Shown here: one piece after another, positions 17,008-25,057 of the stretch | Position numbering within the stretch: the stretch's first letter is position 1 | How the letters are laid out: each line of letters begins with the position of its first letter | Origin: Fictibacillus nanhaiensis | GTDB taxonomy: Bacteria > Bacillota > Bacilli > Bacillales > Fictibacillaceae | Reading direction: 5' to 3' | Length of the DNA stretch: 64,000 bases | NCBI GenBank assembly: GCA_016401345.1 | Contig: JAEACG010000001.1 | Location: forward strand, 1,116,001-1,180,000 | Notes under the pieces: model-generated | Seen by the model: the letters and a program-made list of their open reading frames with translations, nothing else | Database searches by the model: none | Told to the model about the DNA's origin: nothing | Program-made: the position numbers and the translations under genes

Positions 17008-17757
17008 TTATAAAACACTAATATAACCGAGTTCTTTTGAGATTGACTCTGCTGTTTTAACGACATGATGAATCATTGAAGGTGTATCTTGCCCCAACAT
17101 ATACGAAACTGGTCCTACCATATTAAGTGCAGCGATGATTTGTCCTGTATAAGATTTAATAGGAGCAGCAATTCCATACAACCCCATTTCGTTTTCGTTA
17201 TTGCTGATGGCATAACCATTTGTTCGTATAACATCAAGTTCATTCTTTAATTTTTCAACACATGTAATGGTATTAGGAGCGCGGCGAAGCAATCCCCTTG
17301 ATATGGTCGGCTTAATCATGGAGGGGTTAAAGGCTAGCAATACTTTTCCTGTACTTGTACAGTAGGCAGGTTTTGTATCGCCTATAAAAGTGGGGACAGC
17401 TACTGAATTTGATGAAGCTACTCTTAGAACGAAGCGAACTTCACCACGATCGAGCATTCCGATATGTACGGTTGTGTTAAACCTTCTGACAAGACCTTCG
17501 CACAATGGTAGTGCTTCCGTATTGATGTCTTGCTGATACATGACGTGATTGCTCCATTCGAGCAATTTCCATCCTAATCTATATTTTTTCTGACTGTCTT
17601 GAATCAGTATGCCTTCTGAGCAAAGTGTGCGAACTAAGTGATGAACTGTGCTCGCATTCATATTAAGTTTTTCAGCAATCTGCAAGTTTCCTAGTGCTGG
17701 TTCATCTTTGGTGAAACAATTTAATATCCTTGAAATTTTTTGAACAGATGAGATCAC
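17008..17757 (-). CDS. IclR-family transcriptional regulator of the aromatic regulon
   Basis: A 249-residue protein with an N-terminal winged helix (about residues 1-65, QKISRILNCF ... NASTVHHLVRTL) and a C-terminal IclR effector domain (YCTSTGKVLLAF, GLYGIAAPI). IclR proteins often control aromatic acid catabolism and bind the pathway substrate. The start is set at the GTG at 17757 because GGGGGAG lies 5 nt upstream; TTG at 17760 is too close. Matching palindromes at 17864 and 13752 are the likely binding sites, making it autoregulatory and the controller of both operons (inference). Confidence 0.9.
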   Translation of the reverse strand: MISSVQKISRILNCFTKDEPALGNLQIAEKLNMNASTVHHLVRTLCSEGILIQDSQKKYRLGWKLLEWSNHVMYQQDINTEALPLCEGLVRRFNTTVHIGMLDRGEVRFVLRVASSNSVAVPTFIGDTKPAYCTSTGKVLLAFNPSMIKPTISRGLLRRAPNTITCVEKLKNELDVIRTNGYAISNNENEMGLYGIAAPIKSYTGQIIAALNMVGPVSYMLGQDTPSMIHHVVKTAESISKELGYISVL

Positions 17758-17828
17758 CAATTCTCCCCCTCAAACGGATACGATTTAGTTGAAGTCAGCT
17801 TAGCTACCACCCCTTCCAATATGCGTTC

Positions 17829-17857
17829 ATCGTATTGAAAAAGGCGGACTTGTACAA
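17829..17857 (-). promoter_or_regulatory. Predicted SigA promoter of iclR-dctPQM
   Basis: TTGTAC (17857-17852) and TACGAT (17834-17829) on the minus strand with 17-nt spacing. The -35 box lies 6 nt from candidate operator 2, nearly the same arrangement as at the catabolic promoter. Confidence 0.5.
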
Positions 17858-17863
17858 TATCGA

Positions 17864-17882
17864 AATTTCACAATATGAAATT
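17864..17882. promoter_or_regulatory. Candidate IclR operator 2
   Basis: Palindrome AATTTCA-CAATA-TGAAATT. The arms are identical to operator 1 at 13752-13772 and only the 5-nt spacer differs. Confidence 0.75.
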
Positions 17883-18155
17883 ACCTAAAATATATTTAGA
17901 ATAGTTAGAAAATTCAAAAGGATAGTATTCATTTATAAAGAAGAAGTAAAGACTGGAGGTTTATGATAGTTTTCGTGGTCTCGTGTCGATTTACCTACCT
18001 ATTTTCAAAATTTAATGAAAAATTTGTAAACTGCATATGGCATTTCGTCCATATTTCAATTACTATATGTAGTATAAATACTTTTATATATCAAATGATT
18101 ACTGATTCAGTTCTTTATTCTTTCCATGATTTTAATGGTGAAAGAGGTGCGAGCG
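17883..18155. other. AT-rich intergenic region between divergent iclR and kinase genes
   Basis: Very AT-rich, with no supported gene. Short frames here (for example from 17963) lack a family match and a good ribosome site. It should hold the kinase promoter on the plus strand, but no clear -35/-10 pair was fixed. Confidence 0.5.
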
Positions 18156-19301
18156 GTGGACATAACAGAAAGTCTAGTCACTTATATGGATGATAACTTG
18201 CCTACATACTTACATGATTGGCACCAGAGAATCGTGATATCGAATCATGATGTACATAAAGAAAAAGTGATAGAGAATGCCTTACATATGGTTGAGCTCG
18301 TTAAACAATCCTTACGAGGCGAGCTATCTCCTGAAAAAATTATGCACCTCGCACATGAAGTAGCGCTTCAGCGGTTAGAAGCCAAGATTAATATTGGTGA
18401 ATTTGTTTATAATGTGAACCTTGGACGAAGTGAAATCGTCCGTTTCGTGACGGGCTCCGGCATATCCATTGAACAGCTTCAGCCTGTAATTGAAACGATC
18501 AATTCACTTTTTGATGAGTTTTTATATCACGCAGTTAAGAAGTATACACAGTTGAAGGATATCGAGATTGAGGAAAAAACAGAATTCATCGATCAAAGTC
18601 ACAAAGAACGTTTAACCATTTTGGGGCAGATGTCATCTAGCTTTGTACATGAGTTCAGAAATCCGTTAACAGCTGTTATGGGATTTGTAAAACTCATGCA
18701 ACAAGAAAATCCAAACATGAAATACATTGATATCATCAGTCATGAATTAACTCAATTAAACTTTCGAATCTCTCAATTTCTTCATGCCTCTAGAAAAGGG
18801 GTACAAGAACGTGAAGCGGAGGATTTTGCTTTAGAAGATTTATTCACAGATATCTTAGATTTTATGTATCCAAGTTTAGTTGATGCAGATGTTACGGTTA
18901 TTCCGCGTGTTGATCCTACGATTACTTTGCGGGCACACAAGGATGAGTTGAAACAAGTTTTGCTTAATCTCATCATGAACTCGATCGATGCGTTGCGCCA
19001 GATGAAACAGAATCGCCGAATCATGATCTTTAGCAAGATCGAAAATAACGATAACGTACATATCACCATTTCTAATAATGGCCCAGCTATTCCACCTGAA
19101 ACAATCAGTACGATCTTCGAGCCCTTTTTTACTACAAAAGAATTGGGGACAGGTATAGGACTATTTGTGTGTAAAAAAATTATTGAAAAACACAATGGTT
19201 CCATCAGTTGTTCATCCGATGATAACATAACGACCTTCACCATCGTACTTCCTCTTCAAGGTACTATGCAGGAAGAAGAGACTTCTCAAATAGAAATATA
19301 G
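18156..19301 (+). CDS. Soluble sensor histidine kinase (orphan)
   Basis: A 381-residue kinase without membrane segments. An all-helical N-terminal region of about 145 residues resembles the HisK_N / RsbR-type sensory bundle. It is followed by a HisKA domain with phospho-acceptor His in SSFVHEFRNPLTAVMGF and a HATPase_c domain (NLIMNSIDAL, GTGIGLFVCKKI). The kinase core is like those feeding the sporulation phosphorelay, but this role is inference. No response regulator is adjacent. The start is set at GTG 18156, with AGAGGTG 6 nt upstream, rather than ATG 18126. A terminator follows directly. Confidence 0.87.
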   Translation: MDITESLVTYMDDNLPTYLHDWHQRIVISNHDVHKEKVIENALHMVELVKQSLRGELSPEKIMHLAHEVALQRLEAKINIGEFVYNVNLGRSEIVRFVTGSGISIEQLQPVIETINSLFDEFLYHAVKKYTQLKDIEIEEKTEFIDQSHKERLTILGQMSSSFVHEFRNPLTAVMGFVKLMQQENPNMKYIDIISHELTQLNFRISQFLHASRKGVQEREAEDFALEDLFTDILDFMYPSLVDADVTVIPRVDPTITLRAHKDELKQVLLNLIMNSIDALRQMKQNRRIMIFSKIENNDNVHITISNNGPAIPPETISTIFEPFFTTKELGTGIGLFVCKKIIEKHNGSISCSSDDNITTFTIVLPLQGTMQEEETSQIEI

Positions 19302-19303
19302 AA

Positions 19304-19335
19304 AGGAACTTGGAAAACGTCCAAGTTCCTCTTTA
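19304..19335 (+). terminator. Terminator of the orphan kinase gene
   Basis: AGGAACTTGG / CCAAGTTCCT is a perfect 10-bp stem with a 7-nt loop and a short TCTTTAAT tail, directly after the stop codon. Confidence 0.8.
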
Positions 19336-19381
19336 ATATAGAAAAAGAATCTTCCACTAGCAAATACTACCGCATAAACCC

Positions 19382-20248
19382 TTAGTGCATCTCTTCACGA
19401 TATAAAGGCATTGAACAGCAGCGGAAAGATCCACCTGATTTTATGATCTCAGAAATGTCTACTTCGAGTATTTCATAACCTCTTTCACGAAGCGCCCTAT
19501 TTACGTTTTCATTAATAGGAAGACTCAAAACCTTTTTGTTTCCTATGGATAACACGTTCGTACCCAACGTAAATTGTTCTTCTTTCTCTACTTCAATCAC
19601 ATTAAACGTAGAAGCAAGCATCTGATAGTCTTTTTCTTCGAAAGCTGGTTTGTAAATCAGAGCATCTTTTTCAGACAAAATGTTAAATACACAATCTAAA
19701 TGTAGATAGATAGGATCAAATGGAACTGCTACGACATTCATATGAGGAACCTGTGATTGAAGTTCTTGAATGGTTTCCTCAGACGTTCTTCCACTCACCC
19801 CGATATAAACAGTATCACCATGGACGATTACGTCTCCACCTTCAATCCTGTCTCCTTCGATCAATGAAAGATTGATCTGATGTTCTAACAACCAGTTTCG
19901 CAAGACCTTCTCTTCACCATCTCTAATGTTGCTTCCCATCCGGGAAACGAAGACGGTTTCACCGATCGTAAACCCTATATCGCGAGTGAAAACTTGTTCT
20001 GGGAACTTTTCCATCGCAGGAAGCTTATAAACGTCTACACCATTTTTTTTCATCGTATCTACGAAGAGTTGATGCTGTTTCATCGCTCGTTTCATGTTGA
20101 TGTTATCTTTAGCAAAATGGCGCTGTGTTTCATTAATAATTTCATCGATCTTCATATATCTCGGTTCACACACAATTACTTTTTTTAATGTGCCGTATTC
20201 ACTATCACAGTTCACGTATTTGTATTCTCCTTTTATTACGGTAGCCAT
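19382..20248 (-). CDS. Dimethylarginine dimethylaminohydrolase-like protein (YkgA type)
   Basis: A 288-residue amidinotransferase-fold enzyme. The recognisable active-site parts are the Asp/Glu pocket (FTRDIGFTIG, RIEGGDVI), the His in YLHLDCVFN and the nucleophilic Cys near the C-terminus (GGSFRCCSMPL). The family hydrolyses guanidino groups: dimethylarginine to citrulline and dimethylamine, or related compounds. Length agrees with B. subtilis YkgA. The ATG has AGGA upstream. It is monocistronic; a role in arginine-derivative use is inferred only from family membership. Confidence 0.85.
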   Translation of the reverse strand: MATVIKGEYKYVNCDSEYGTLKKVIVCEPRYMKIDEIINETQRHFAKDNINMKRAMKQHQLFVDTMKKNGVDVYKLPAMEKFPEQVFTRDIGFTIGETVFVSRMGSNIRDGEEKVLRNWLLEHQINLSLIEGDRIEGGDVIVHGDTVYIGVSGRTSEETIQELQSQVPHMNVVAVPFDPIYLHLDCVFNILSEKDALIYKPAFEEKDYQMLASTFNVIEVEKEEQFTLGTNVLSIGNKKVLSLPINENVNRALRERGYEILEVDISEIIKSGGSFRCCSMPLYREEMH

Positions 20249-20406
20249 CTATAATCCTCCATGCGCTCATAAGGTATTTATAAGGCTCTTCCCTAAATCA
20301 ATAGTCCCGTAAACGTTTTTTGCATCTTTCATTAGTTTATTTATATTTTTTCCAAAAATAGCTAAAAAGTTAACTTCTTTTAAAAATATTTAGGAAAATA
20401 CAACAA

Positions 20407-20457
20407 AACAGCTGACTCAAAGGTACCCTAAGTAAGTACCTTTTAGAATCAGCTGTT
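20407..20457 (-). terminator. Terminator of the NAD salvage operon
   Basis: Long hairpin AACAGCTGA-TTCTAAAAGGTAC / GGTACCTTTGAG-TCAGCTGTT read on the minus strand, followed by TTGTTGTATTTT. It starts 6 nt after the nadE stop. Confidence 0.88.
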
Positions 20458-20462
20458 ATTAT

Positions 20463-21281
20463 TTATTTCCACCATTCATCATGAAGAGATGCGGGAAGCT
20501 GTCTTTTATGTTCAGTTTGAAGATAACGTTCTTCAATTCGCTTTGCTGTTTGATCAGCAACGACTTTTCCTTCTAGATAATCGTCTAATTCATCGTACGT
20601 TATACCTAGTTCTGCTTCATCGGCTTGCTGTGGTTTTTCATCTAATAGGTCAGCCGTTGGTTGTTTGACATACAATCTTTCTGGCGCTCCTAATTCTTTT
20701 AACAGCATTTTACCTTGACGCTTTGTTAAACCGGCAAGTGGAAGGATATCTGCCCCTCCATCTCCATACTTCGTAAAAAATCCCGTTATCGCTTCAGCCG
20801 CGTGATCTGTTCCTATCACTAATAAGTTTGCCTGACCAGCTACAGCATACTGTGTGATCATCCTTACTCTTGCTTTGACATTTCCTTTATTAAAATCAGA
20901 AAGCGGCTGTGAAACATACGTTTTATAGTTTTTTGAAAAAACATCTACTGTTTCTTTAACATTGAAAGAAATTCGTTCATCAGGGTTAATAAATGACAGT
21001 GCAATTTCAGCATCCTCGTCATCTCTTTGTGTTCCGTATGGCAGGCGAACGGCAACAAATTTCACGATGTAACCTGATCCTCTTAGCTCTTCTACTGCGA
21101 CCTGTGCCAGTCGCCCTGCTAATGTAGAGTCTTGGCCACCACTTATTCCTAGGACGAAACCTTTTGCTTTTGATTGAACAAGGTATTGTTTTAAGAAGTT
21201 TACTCTGTTTCGTATTTCAGTCGAAGCTACTATATTTGATTTTGTATGGAGATCACTCATAATTCTTAACTGCAAAGACAT
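20463..21281 (-). CDS. nadE: NH3-dependent NAD+ synthetase
   Basis: A 272-residue enzyme that amidates nicotinic acid adenine dinucleotide to NAD+. The PP-loop ATP site [16 protein letters not shown], the conserved [22 protein letters not shown] stretch and the C-terminal HKRQLP motif are all present. Length agrees with the ammonia-using form (no glutaminase domain). The ATG has an AGGAGG ribosome site. It is the last gene of the salvage operon, 15 bp after the nadD-like gene. Confidence 0.96.
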   Translation of the reverse strand: MSLQLRIMSDLHTKSNIVASTEIRNRVNFLKQYLVQSKAKGFVLGISGGQDSTLAGRLAQVAVEELRGSGYIVKFVAVRLPYGTQRDDEDAEIALSFINPDERISFNVKETVDVFSKNYKTYVSQPLSDFNKGNVKARVRMITQYAVAGQANLLVIGTDHAAEAITGFFTKYGDGGADILPLAGLTKRQGKMLLKELGAPERLYVKQPTADLLDEKPQQADEAELGITYDELDDYLEGKVVADQTAKRIEERYLQTEHKRQLPASLHDEWWK

Positions 21282-21296
21282 TAATCATTCCTCCTA

Positions 21297-21911
21297 TCAC
21301 TTGTACAGATCATGTTTTTTTATATATTCGTAACAAGCGTCAGGCAACAGATATCTTGGCTCGCCACCTTTAGAAAATTCATCACGGATATAAGTGCTGC
21401 TGATTTCCATAGACAGTCCTTTATCGATCAGATGAAATTTTGTACCATCATCATGATTTCTTAGGATTGGAGAGCGAGAGATCGTTTTCACCATATTGAT
21501 CTCGTCCCTTGCCATCACAATAAACTTATTGTTTGAGATTAACTCTTGGTCATACTTCCACTTACCATCTGCAATATCAACCAACAGATCAGCTCCCATA
21601 ATGAAGTACACTTCATCATCAGGATATTTTTCTTTAAAATGTTCCATCGTGTAATACGTGTATACTTCCCAAGCTTCTTGAAGCATTTCGTGATCATCCG
21701 CTATAAATGTATGATTATTAGCTATTGCGAGTTGAAGCATCTCCCAGCGATGAGCATCTGAAGTTTTCATCGTTTTATCTTTTCGTTTACTTGAGCATGG
21801 TAGAAAGATCACTTTATCTAGTTTACAGCGATGTGCGACAGTACTTGCTGTCCATAGATGTACATTCGTTATCGGGTCAAAAGATGATCCATAGATTCCA
21901 ATCTTACCCAT
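21297..21911 (-). CDS. Nicotinate-nucleotide adenylyltransferase, variant NadD-like
   Basis: A 204-residue nucleotidyltransferase-fold protein. The nucleotide-binding loop is GIYGSSFDPITNVHLWTA, where canonical NadD has GGTFDPPHxGH: the first His and the Gly of the (H/T)xGH signature are replaced (TNVH) while the last His is kept. The C-terminal ISSTYIR motif is intact. In this operon it should adenylate nicotinate mononucleotide for NadE. The genome probably also holds a standard nadD elsewhere (inference). Its ATG overlaps the pncB stop by 8 nt and has AAGGAG upstream. Confidence 0.85.
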   Translation of the reverse strand: MGKIGIYGSSFDPITNVHLWTASTVAHRCKLDKVIFLPCSSKRKDKTMKTSDAHRWEMLQLAIANNHTFIADDHEMLQEAWEVYTYYTMEHFKEKYPDDEVYFIMGADLLVDIADGKWKYDQELISNNKFIVMARDEINMVKTISRSPILRNHDDGTKFHLIDKGLSMEISSTYIRDEFSKGGEPRYLLPDACYEYIKKHDLYK

Positions 21912-23391
21912 TGTGAGATACTCCTTCTTCCATTATTAACATAACTTTTGTTTGTACTTCCTGTATGTTCTTCATCTTGTTATCCCAGCATTCTTGACTA
22001 AGGTCAACAGGATATTCTTCCGGATGCATCGTGCGTTTGTATTCGTCCCATAGCACTTCAAGGTTTTCTTTTGCAAAGAGCTGTATCTCTTTAAGAGTGG
22101 GAGTTTCATAGACTACATTACCTTCTACAAAAATATCTTGATGAAGCTCTTTCGCTTTAAAGTTTGTTACAAATTTACTGATAAATGTATGAACGGGATG
22201 AAACATTTTGAGTCTAGGTTCTTCTTGAGGCGTTTCATTGTCCAGTGCAATGTAGTCGCCTTCAGATTTATTATTCAATGTATTGATGATTCGATAAACT
22301 TTTTTCAAACCAGGAGTCGTTACCTTTTCAGGATTTCCACTGATTTTGATCGTGTCTGCCATATTTCCTTGTTCGTCTTCAATTGAGACGAGCTTGTAGA
22401 CCGCTCCTAAAGCTGGTTGGTCATAAGCAGTGATCAGTTTTGTACCGATTCCCCAAGAATCTATTTTTGCACCTTGGGCTTTTAGATTAATAATCGTATT
22501 CTCATCCAGATCATTTGAAGCTATAATCTTAGTATCTGTGAATCCTGCCTCGTCAAGCATCTTTCTAGCCTCTTTTGAAAGGTAAGCAAGATCTCCACTA
22601 TCTAAACGAATTCCCTTAAAGTTGATCTTGTTTCCTAATTCTTTGGCAACCTTAATCGCTGTAGGTACTCCAGATCGCAATGTATCATACGTATCGACTA
22701 AAAACACACAGTCTTTGTGACGTCGAGCATATTTATGGAAAGCTGTATATTCATCACGGTACGTTTGGACGAGAGCATGAGCGTGAGTACCTGCAACAGG
22801 TATACCGAACCGTTTTCCAGCTCTAACATTAGAAGTAGCTTCAAAACCACCGATAAACGCGGCTCTCGTTCCCCAAATCGCTGCATCCAACTCTTGTGCT
22901 CTGCGTGTTCCAAATTCCATCACTCGTTCTTCGCCAACTACTTGTTTAATGCGGGATGCTTTTGTAGCGATGAGTGTCTGATAGTTTACGATATTTAGAA
23001 TAGCTGTTTCAATAAGCTGTGCCTCTGCTAATGGTGCTTCTATTCGTATGATAGGTTCGTTCGCAAAGACCAGTTCTCCCTCAACCATTGAGCGAACAGT
23101 ACCCGTAAATTTTACTTGCTGCAGATACTCCAAATAATCTTCTCCGTACCCCAGTTCCTCTCGAAGGTAATCAATATCAGTTGTTGTAAACTTAAAGTTC
23201 TTCAAATAATCTATAATTCTTTCTAATCCAGCAAATACAGCATAACCGTTCCCGAAAGGAAGTTTACGAAAGAAAACTTCAAATACAGCCTTTTTATTAT
23301 GAATGCTGTCCTCCCAGTATGTTTCCGCCATATTAATTTGGTAAAGATCTGTGTGGAGCGTTAAGCTATCATCAGCATATAGATTGTTCAT
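21904..23391 (-). CDS. pncB: Nicotinate phosphoribosyltransferase
   Basis: A 495-residue phosphoribosyltransferase that joins nicotinate to PRPP. Family landmarks: LYQINMAETYW near the N-terminus, the EFGTRRAQELDAAIWGTRAA substrate segment and the GIRLDSGDLAYLSKEAR phosphate site. The start is the ATG at 23391 with GGAGG 8 nt upstream; a longer frame to 23442 overlaps pncA and has no ribosome site. It acts after PncA and before the NadD-like enzyme in this operon. Confidence 0.95.
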   Translation of the reverse strand: MNNLYADDSLTLHTDLYQINMAETYWEDSIHNKKAVFEVFFRKLPFGNGYAVFAGLERIIDYLKNFKFTTTDIDYLREELGYGEDYLEYLQQVKFTGTVRSMVEGELVFANEPIIRIEAPLAEAQLIETAILNIVNYQTLIATKASRIKQVVGEERVMEFGTRRAQELDAAIWGTRAAFIGGFEATSNVRAGKRFGIPVAGTHAHALVQTYRDEYTAFHKYARRHKDCVFLVDTYDTLRSGVPTAIKVAKELGNKINFKGIRLDSGDLAYLSKEARKMLDEAGFTDTKIIASNDLDENTIINLKAQGAKIDSWGIGTKLITAYDQPALGAVYKLVSIEDEQGNMADTIKISGNPEKVTTPGLKKVYRIINTLNNKSEGDYIALDNETPQEEPRLKMFHPVHTFISKFVTNFKAKELHQDIFVEGNVVYETPTLKEIQLFAKENLEVLWDEYKRTMHPEEYPVDLSQECWDNKMKNIQEVQTKVMLIMEEGVSHNG

Positions 23392-23417
23392 TTTAATTAC
23401 CTCCAAGTGAATGATTT

Positions 23418-23969
23418 TTAGATAACTTTTGCGTTCAAACAACTCTTAAAATGTCCTAATGCCCACTCATGTCCTGCTTGGTTGAAGCTCGCTACTCCTT
23501 TTTCATGAACAACAATCTTAAGTCCAGCATTGTAAGCATCGACAGCTGTATGAAGACAGCAGATGTCTGTGCAAACTCCTACGATGTGAACCTCTGTAAT
23601 ACCACGTTCGCGAAGCTTCATTAATAAATCTGTTCCCGCGAAGGCACTGTATCGAGTCTTATCCATCCAATAAACATTCGATTTTGATTTATGTGTTTCA
23701 TAGACTTCTTGAAGAGATCCATAAAGCTCACGACCATGTGTTCCTTCAATGTTATGTGGTGGAAAAAGCTCGTTCTCAGGATGAAACTTATCATCTCTAT
23801 GATGCTGATCAATGGCAAAAACGACAAAATCATCGTTTTTAATAAATTGTTCCGTGATAGAAGTAATCTCACTTTCAATATCCTGACCTGGTTTCCCACA
23901 AGTTAGTGCACCTTCATCTGCCACAAAATCAAATGTGTAGTCAATATTGATTAAAGCTTTTTTCATCAT
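23418..23969 (-). CDS. pncA: Nicotinamidase
   Basis: A 183-residue isochorismatase-fold hydrolase converting nicotinamide to nicotinate and ammonia. The catalytic Asp (NIDYTFDFV), Lys (MDKTRYSAF) and Cys (GVCTDICCLHTA) triad and the metal-binding Asp/His (FAIDQHHRDD) are visible. GGAGG precedes an ATGATG start. A palindrome at 24000-24016 lies 31 bp upstream of the start, so this gene probably has its own regulated promoter downstream of nrtR. Confidence 0.95.
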   Translation of the reverse strand: MMKKALINIDYTFDFVADEGALTCGKPGQDIESEITSITEQFIKNDDFVVFAIDQHHRDDKFHPENELFPPHNIEGTHGRELYGSLQEVYETHKSKSNVYWMDKTRYSAFAGTDLLMKLRERGITEVHIVGVCTDICCLHTAVDAYNAGLKIVVHEKGVASFNQAGHEWALGHFKSCLNAKVI

Positions 23970-23999
23970 AAATTCCTCCTCATATTGTTTTGGTTAACT

Positions 24000-24016
24000 A
24001 TTAACGATTCGTTAAT
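24000..24016. promoter_or_regulatory. Candidate NrtR operator upstream of pncA
   Basis: Perfect palindrome ATTAACGA-T-TCGTTAAT in the nrtR-pncA gap. A related ATTAACAA / TTGTTAAT pair lies upstream of nrtR (24836-24859). Confidence 0.6.
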
Positions 24017-24038
24017 TATTATCCGTAAAAAAATTTGG

Positions 24039-24815
24039 TTAATATCGCGCTGTATAGATCGGCTTTAAAATATCCATTTCAATAAATGTATAAAGTTTTG
24101 TCGCTCTCTTTGATGTTCTTGTGGTTGTTTTTCCTTGTACTTCTTGAATAAAAGGAAGAGATTTAATCTTTCTTGAAAATGACTGATCACTTAAAATTGC
24201 AGGATCATCGGTTACAGTTCTTAATACGGCCTGTAGTTCAGAGTAAGTAAAGTTTTCAGGCAGAAAGTTTTTAGCTACAGTCGTTTGCAATAAATCGTTT
24301 GTGATCACTTGAATCGCATCTCCAATAATTTGTTCATGATCGAATGCCAGGTCCAGTTTCAGCACATCTTTTATTGAGAACAACTCAATATCTGCCGCAT
24401 CATCTTGTGCTTTTCTTAGCGATAGATACGTATCAGGAACAATCGCATAATGTGCGTTGGAGATGATCCATCCTCTAGGATCTCGACCAGGTTTGTCGTA
24501 AACGCCAAATTGTTTAATATGAATTCCAGAGATATTCGTCTCTTCTTCTAGCTCTCGTTTAGCTGCTTGAAAGCCTGTTTCATCGTCTTGCACGAAACCC
24601 CCAGGAATCGCCCACTTGTTTGCTTCGATGTTCATATTCCCTTCAGAATCAAGTCCCGCTCTTTTAATCAGCATGATTTTAAGGTCCATCGTTGGAGGTT
24701 TATACGCCTCATTTTTTTCTGAGATTATTGTAAAAACGCAAATATCGGAAGTGTAACCATCTGGTGTACGATATTTTTTAATGTCGTATTGTTTCAAAGC
24801 TTGCTTATTAGACAA
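24039..24815 (-). CDS. nrtR: NrtR-type NUDIX transcriptional regulator of NAD metabolism
   Basis: A 258-residue protein with an N-terminal NUDIX domain and a C-terminal winged helix (about residues 170-258, FTYSELQAVLRTV ... KRATKLYTF), which is the NrtR architecture. The Nudix box (GGFVQDDETGFQAAKRELEE, then ETNI) has Asn in place of the final Gly, as expected for a domain used to sense ADP-ribose or NAD rather than to hydrolyse. It heads the nicotinamide salvage genes, and palindromes flank it on both sides. The start is TTG 24815 with GGAGG 7 nt upstream. Confidence 0.88.
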   Translation of the reverse strand: MSNKQALKQYDIKKYRTPDGYTSDICVFTIISEKNEAYKPPTMDLKIMLIKRAGLDSEGNMNIEANKWAIPGGFVQDDETGFQAAKRELEEETNISGIHIKQFGVYDKPGRDPRGWIISNAHYAIVPDTYLSLRKAQDDAADIELFSIKDVLKLDLAFDHEQIIGDAIQVITNDLLQTTVAKNFLPENFTYSELQAVLRTVTDDPAILSDQSFSRKIKSLPFIQEVQGKTTTRTSKRATKLYTFIEMDILKPIYTARY

Positions 24816-24835
24816 TGGTGTACCTCCTTTTTTTA

Positions 24836-24859
24836 ATTAACAAATTGTTTATTGTTAAT
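24836..24859. promoter_or_regulatory. Candidate NrtR operator upstream of nrtR
   Basis: ATTAACAA-N8-TTGTTAAT inverted repeat, directly upstream of the nrtR ribosome site. The half-sites resemble those of the pncA palindrome but the spacing differs (8 nt instead of 1). Confidence 0.45.
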
Positions 24860-24912
24860 TTATTTATATTCTATTTACCTCTTTTTGTCAACGGTTAAAC
24901 TTTATTTTTTTT

Positions 24913-24967
24913 GTTGTATCGATTTTTGTTCACGTTGCTCGCTTTTTGCGAGGCAGGCGATGAGCGT
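24913..24967. repeat. Degenerate half copy of the MITE-like repeat, copy 3
   Basis: Matches one arm of the 13933-14061 element (GTTGCTCGCTTT, then GAGGCAGGCGATGAGC) with several mismatches. The other arm is missing. Confidence 0.6.
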
Positions 24968-24970
24968 ACT

Positions 24971-25014
24971 AAAAAAATAAAAAACCACCCGAGAAGACGA
25001 ATCCACCCGGATGG
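24971..25014 (-). terminator. Terminator of the nucleotidyltransferase gene
   Basis: On the minus strand CCATCCG ... CGGGTGG (7 bp, one G-T pair, 16-nt loop) is followed by TTTTTTATTTTTTT. Confidence 0.65.
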
Positions 25015-25057
25015 CTATTTCTATTGTGTGTGCATAACTGCTTTTTTATACTTGGAA

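Noticed and set aside
17963-18193. 76-residue frame upstream of the orphan kinase
   Set aside because: AT-rich chance frame overlapping the kinase start, with no recognisable family.
24913-24967. Terminator assignment for this GC-rich stretch
   Set aside because: It matches an arm of the palindromic repeat family; the true terminator is the adjacent hairpin at 24985-25014.
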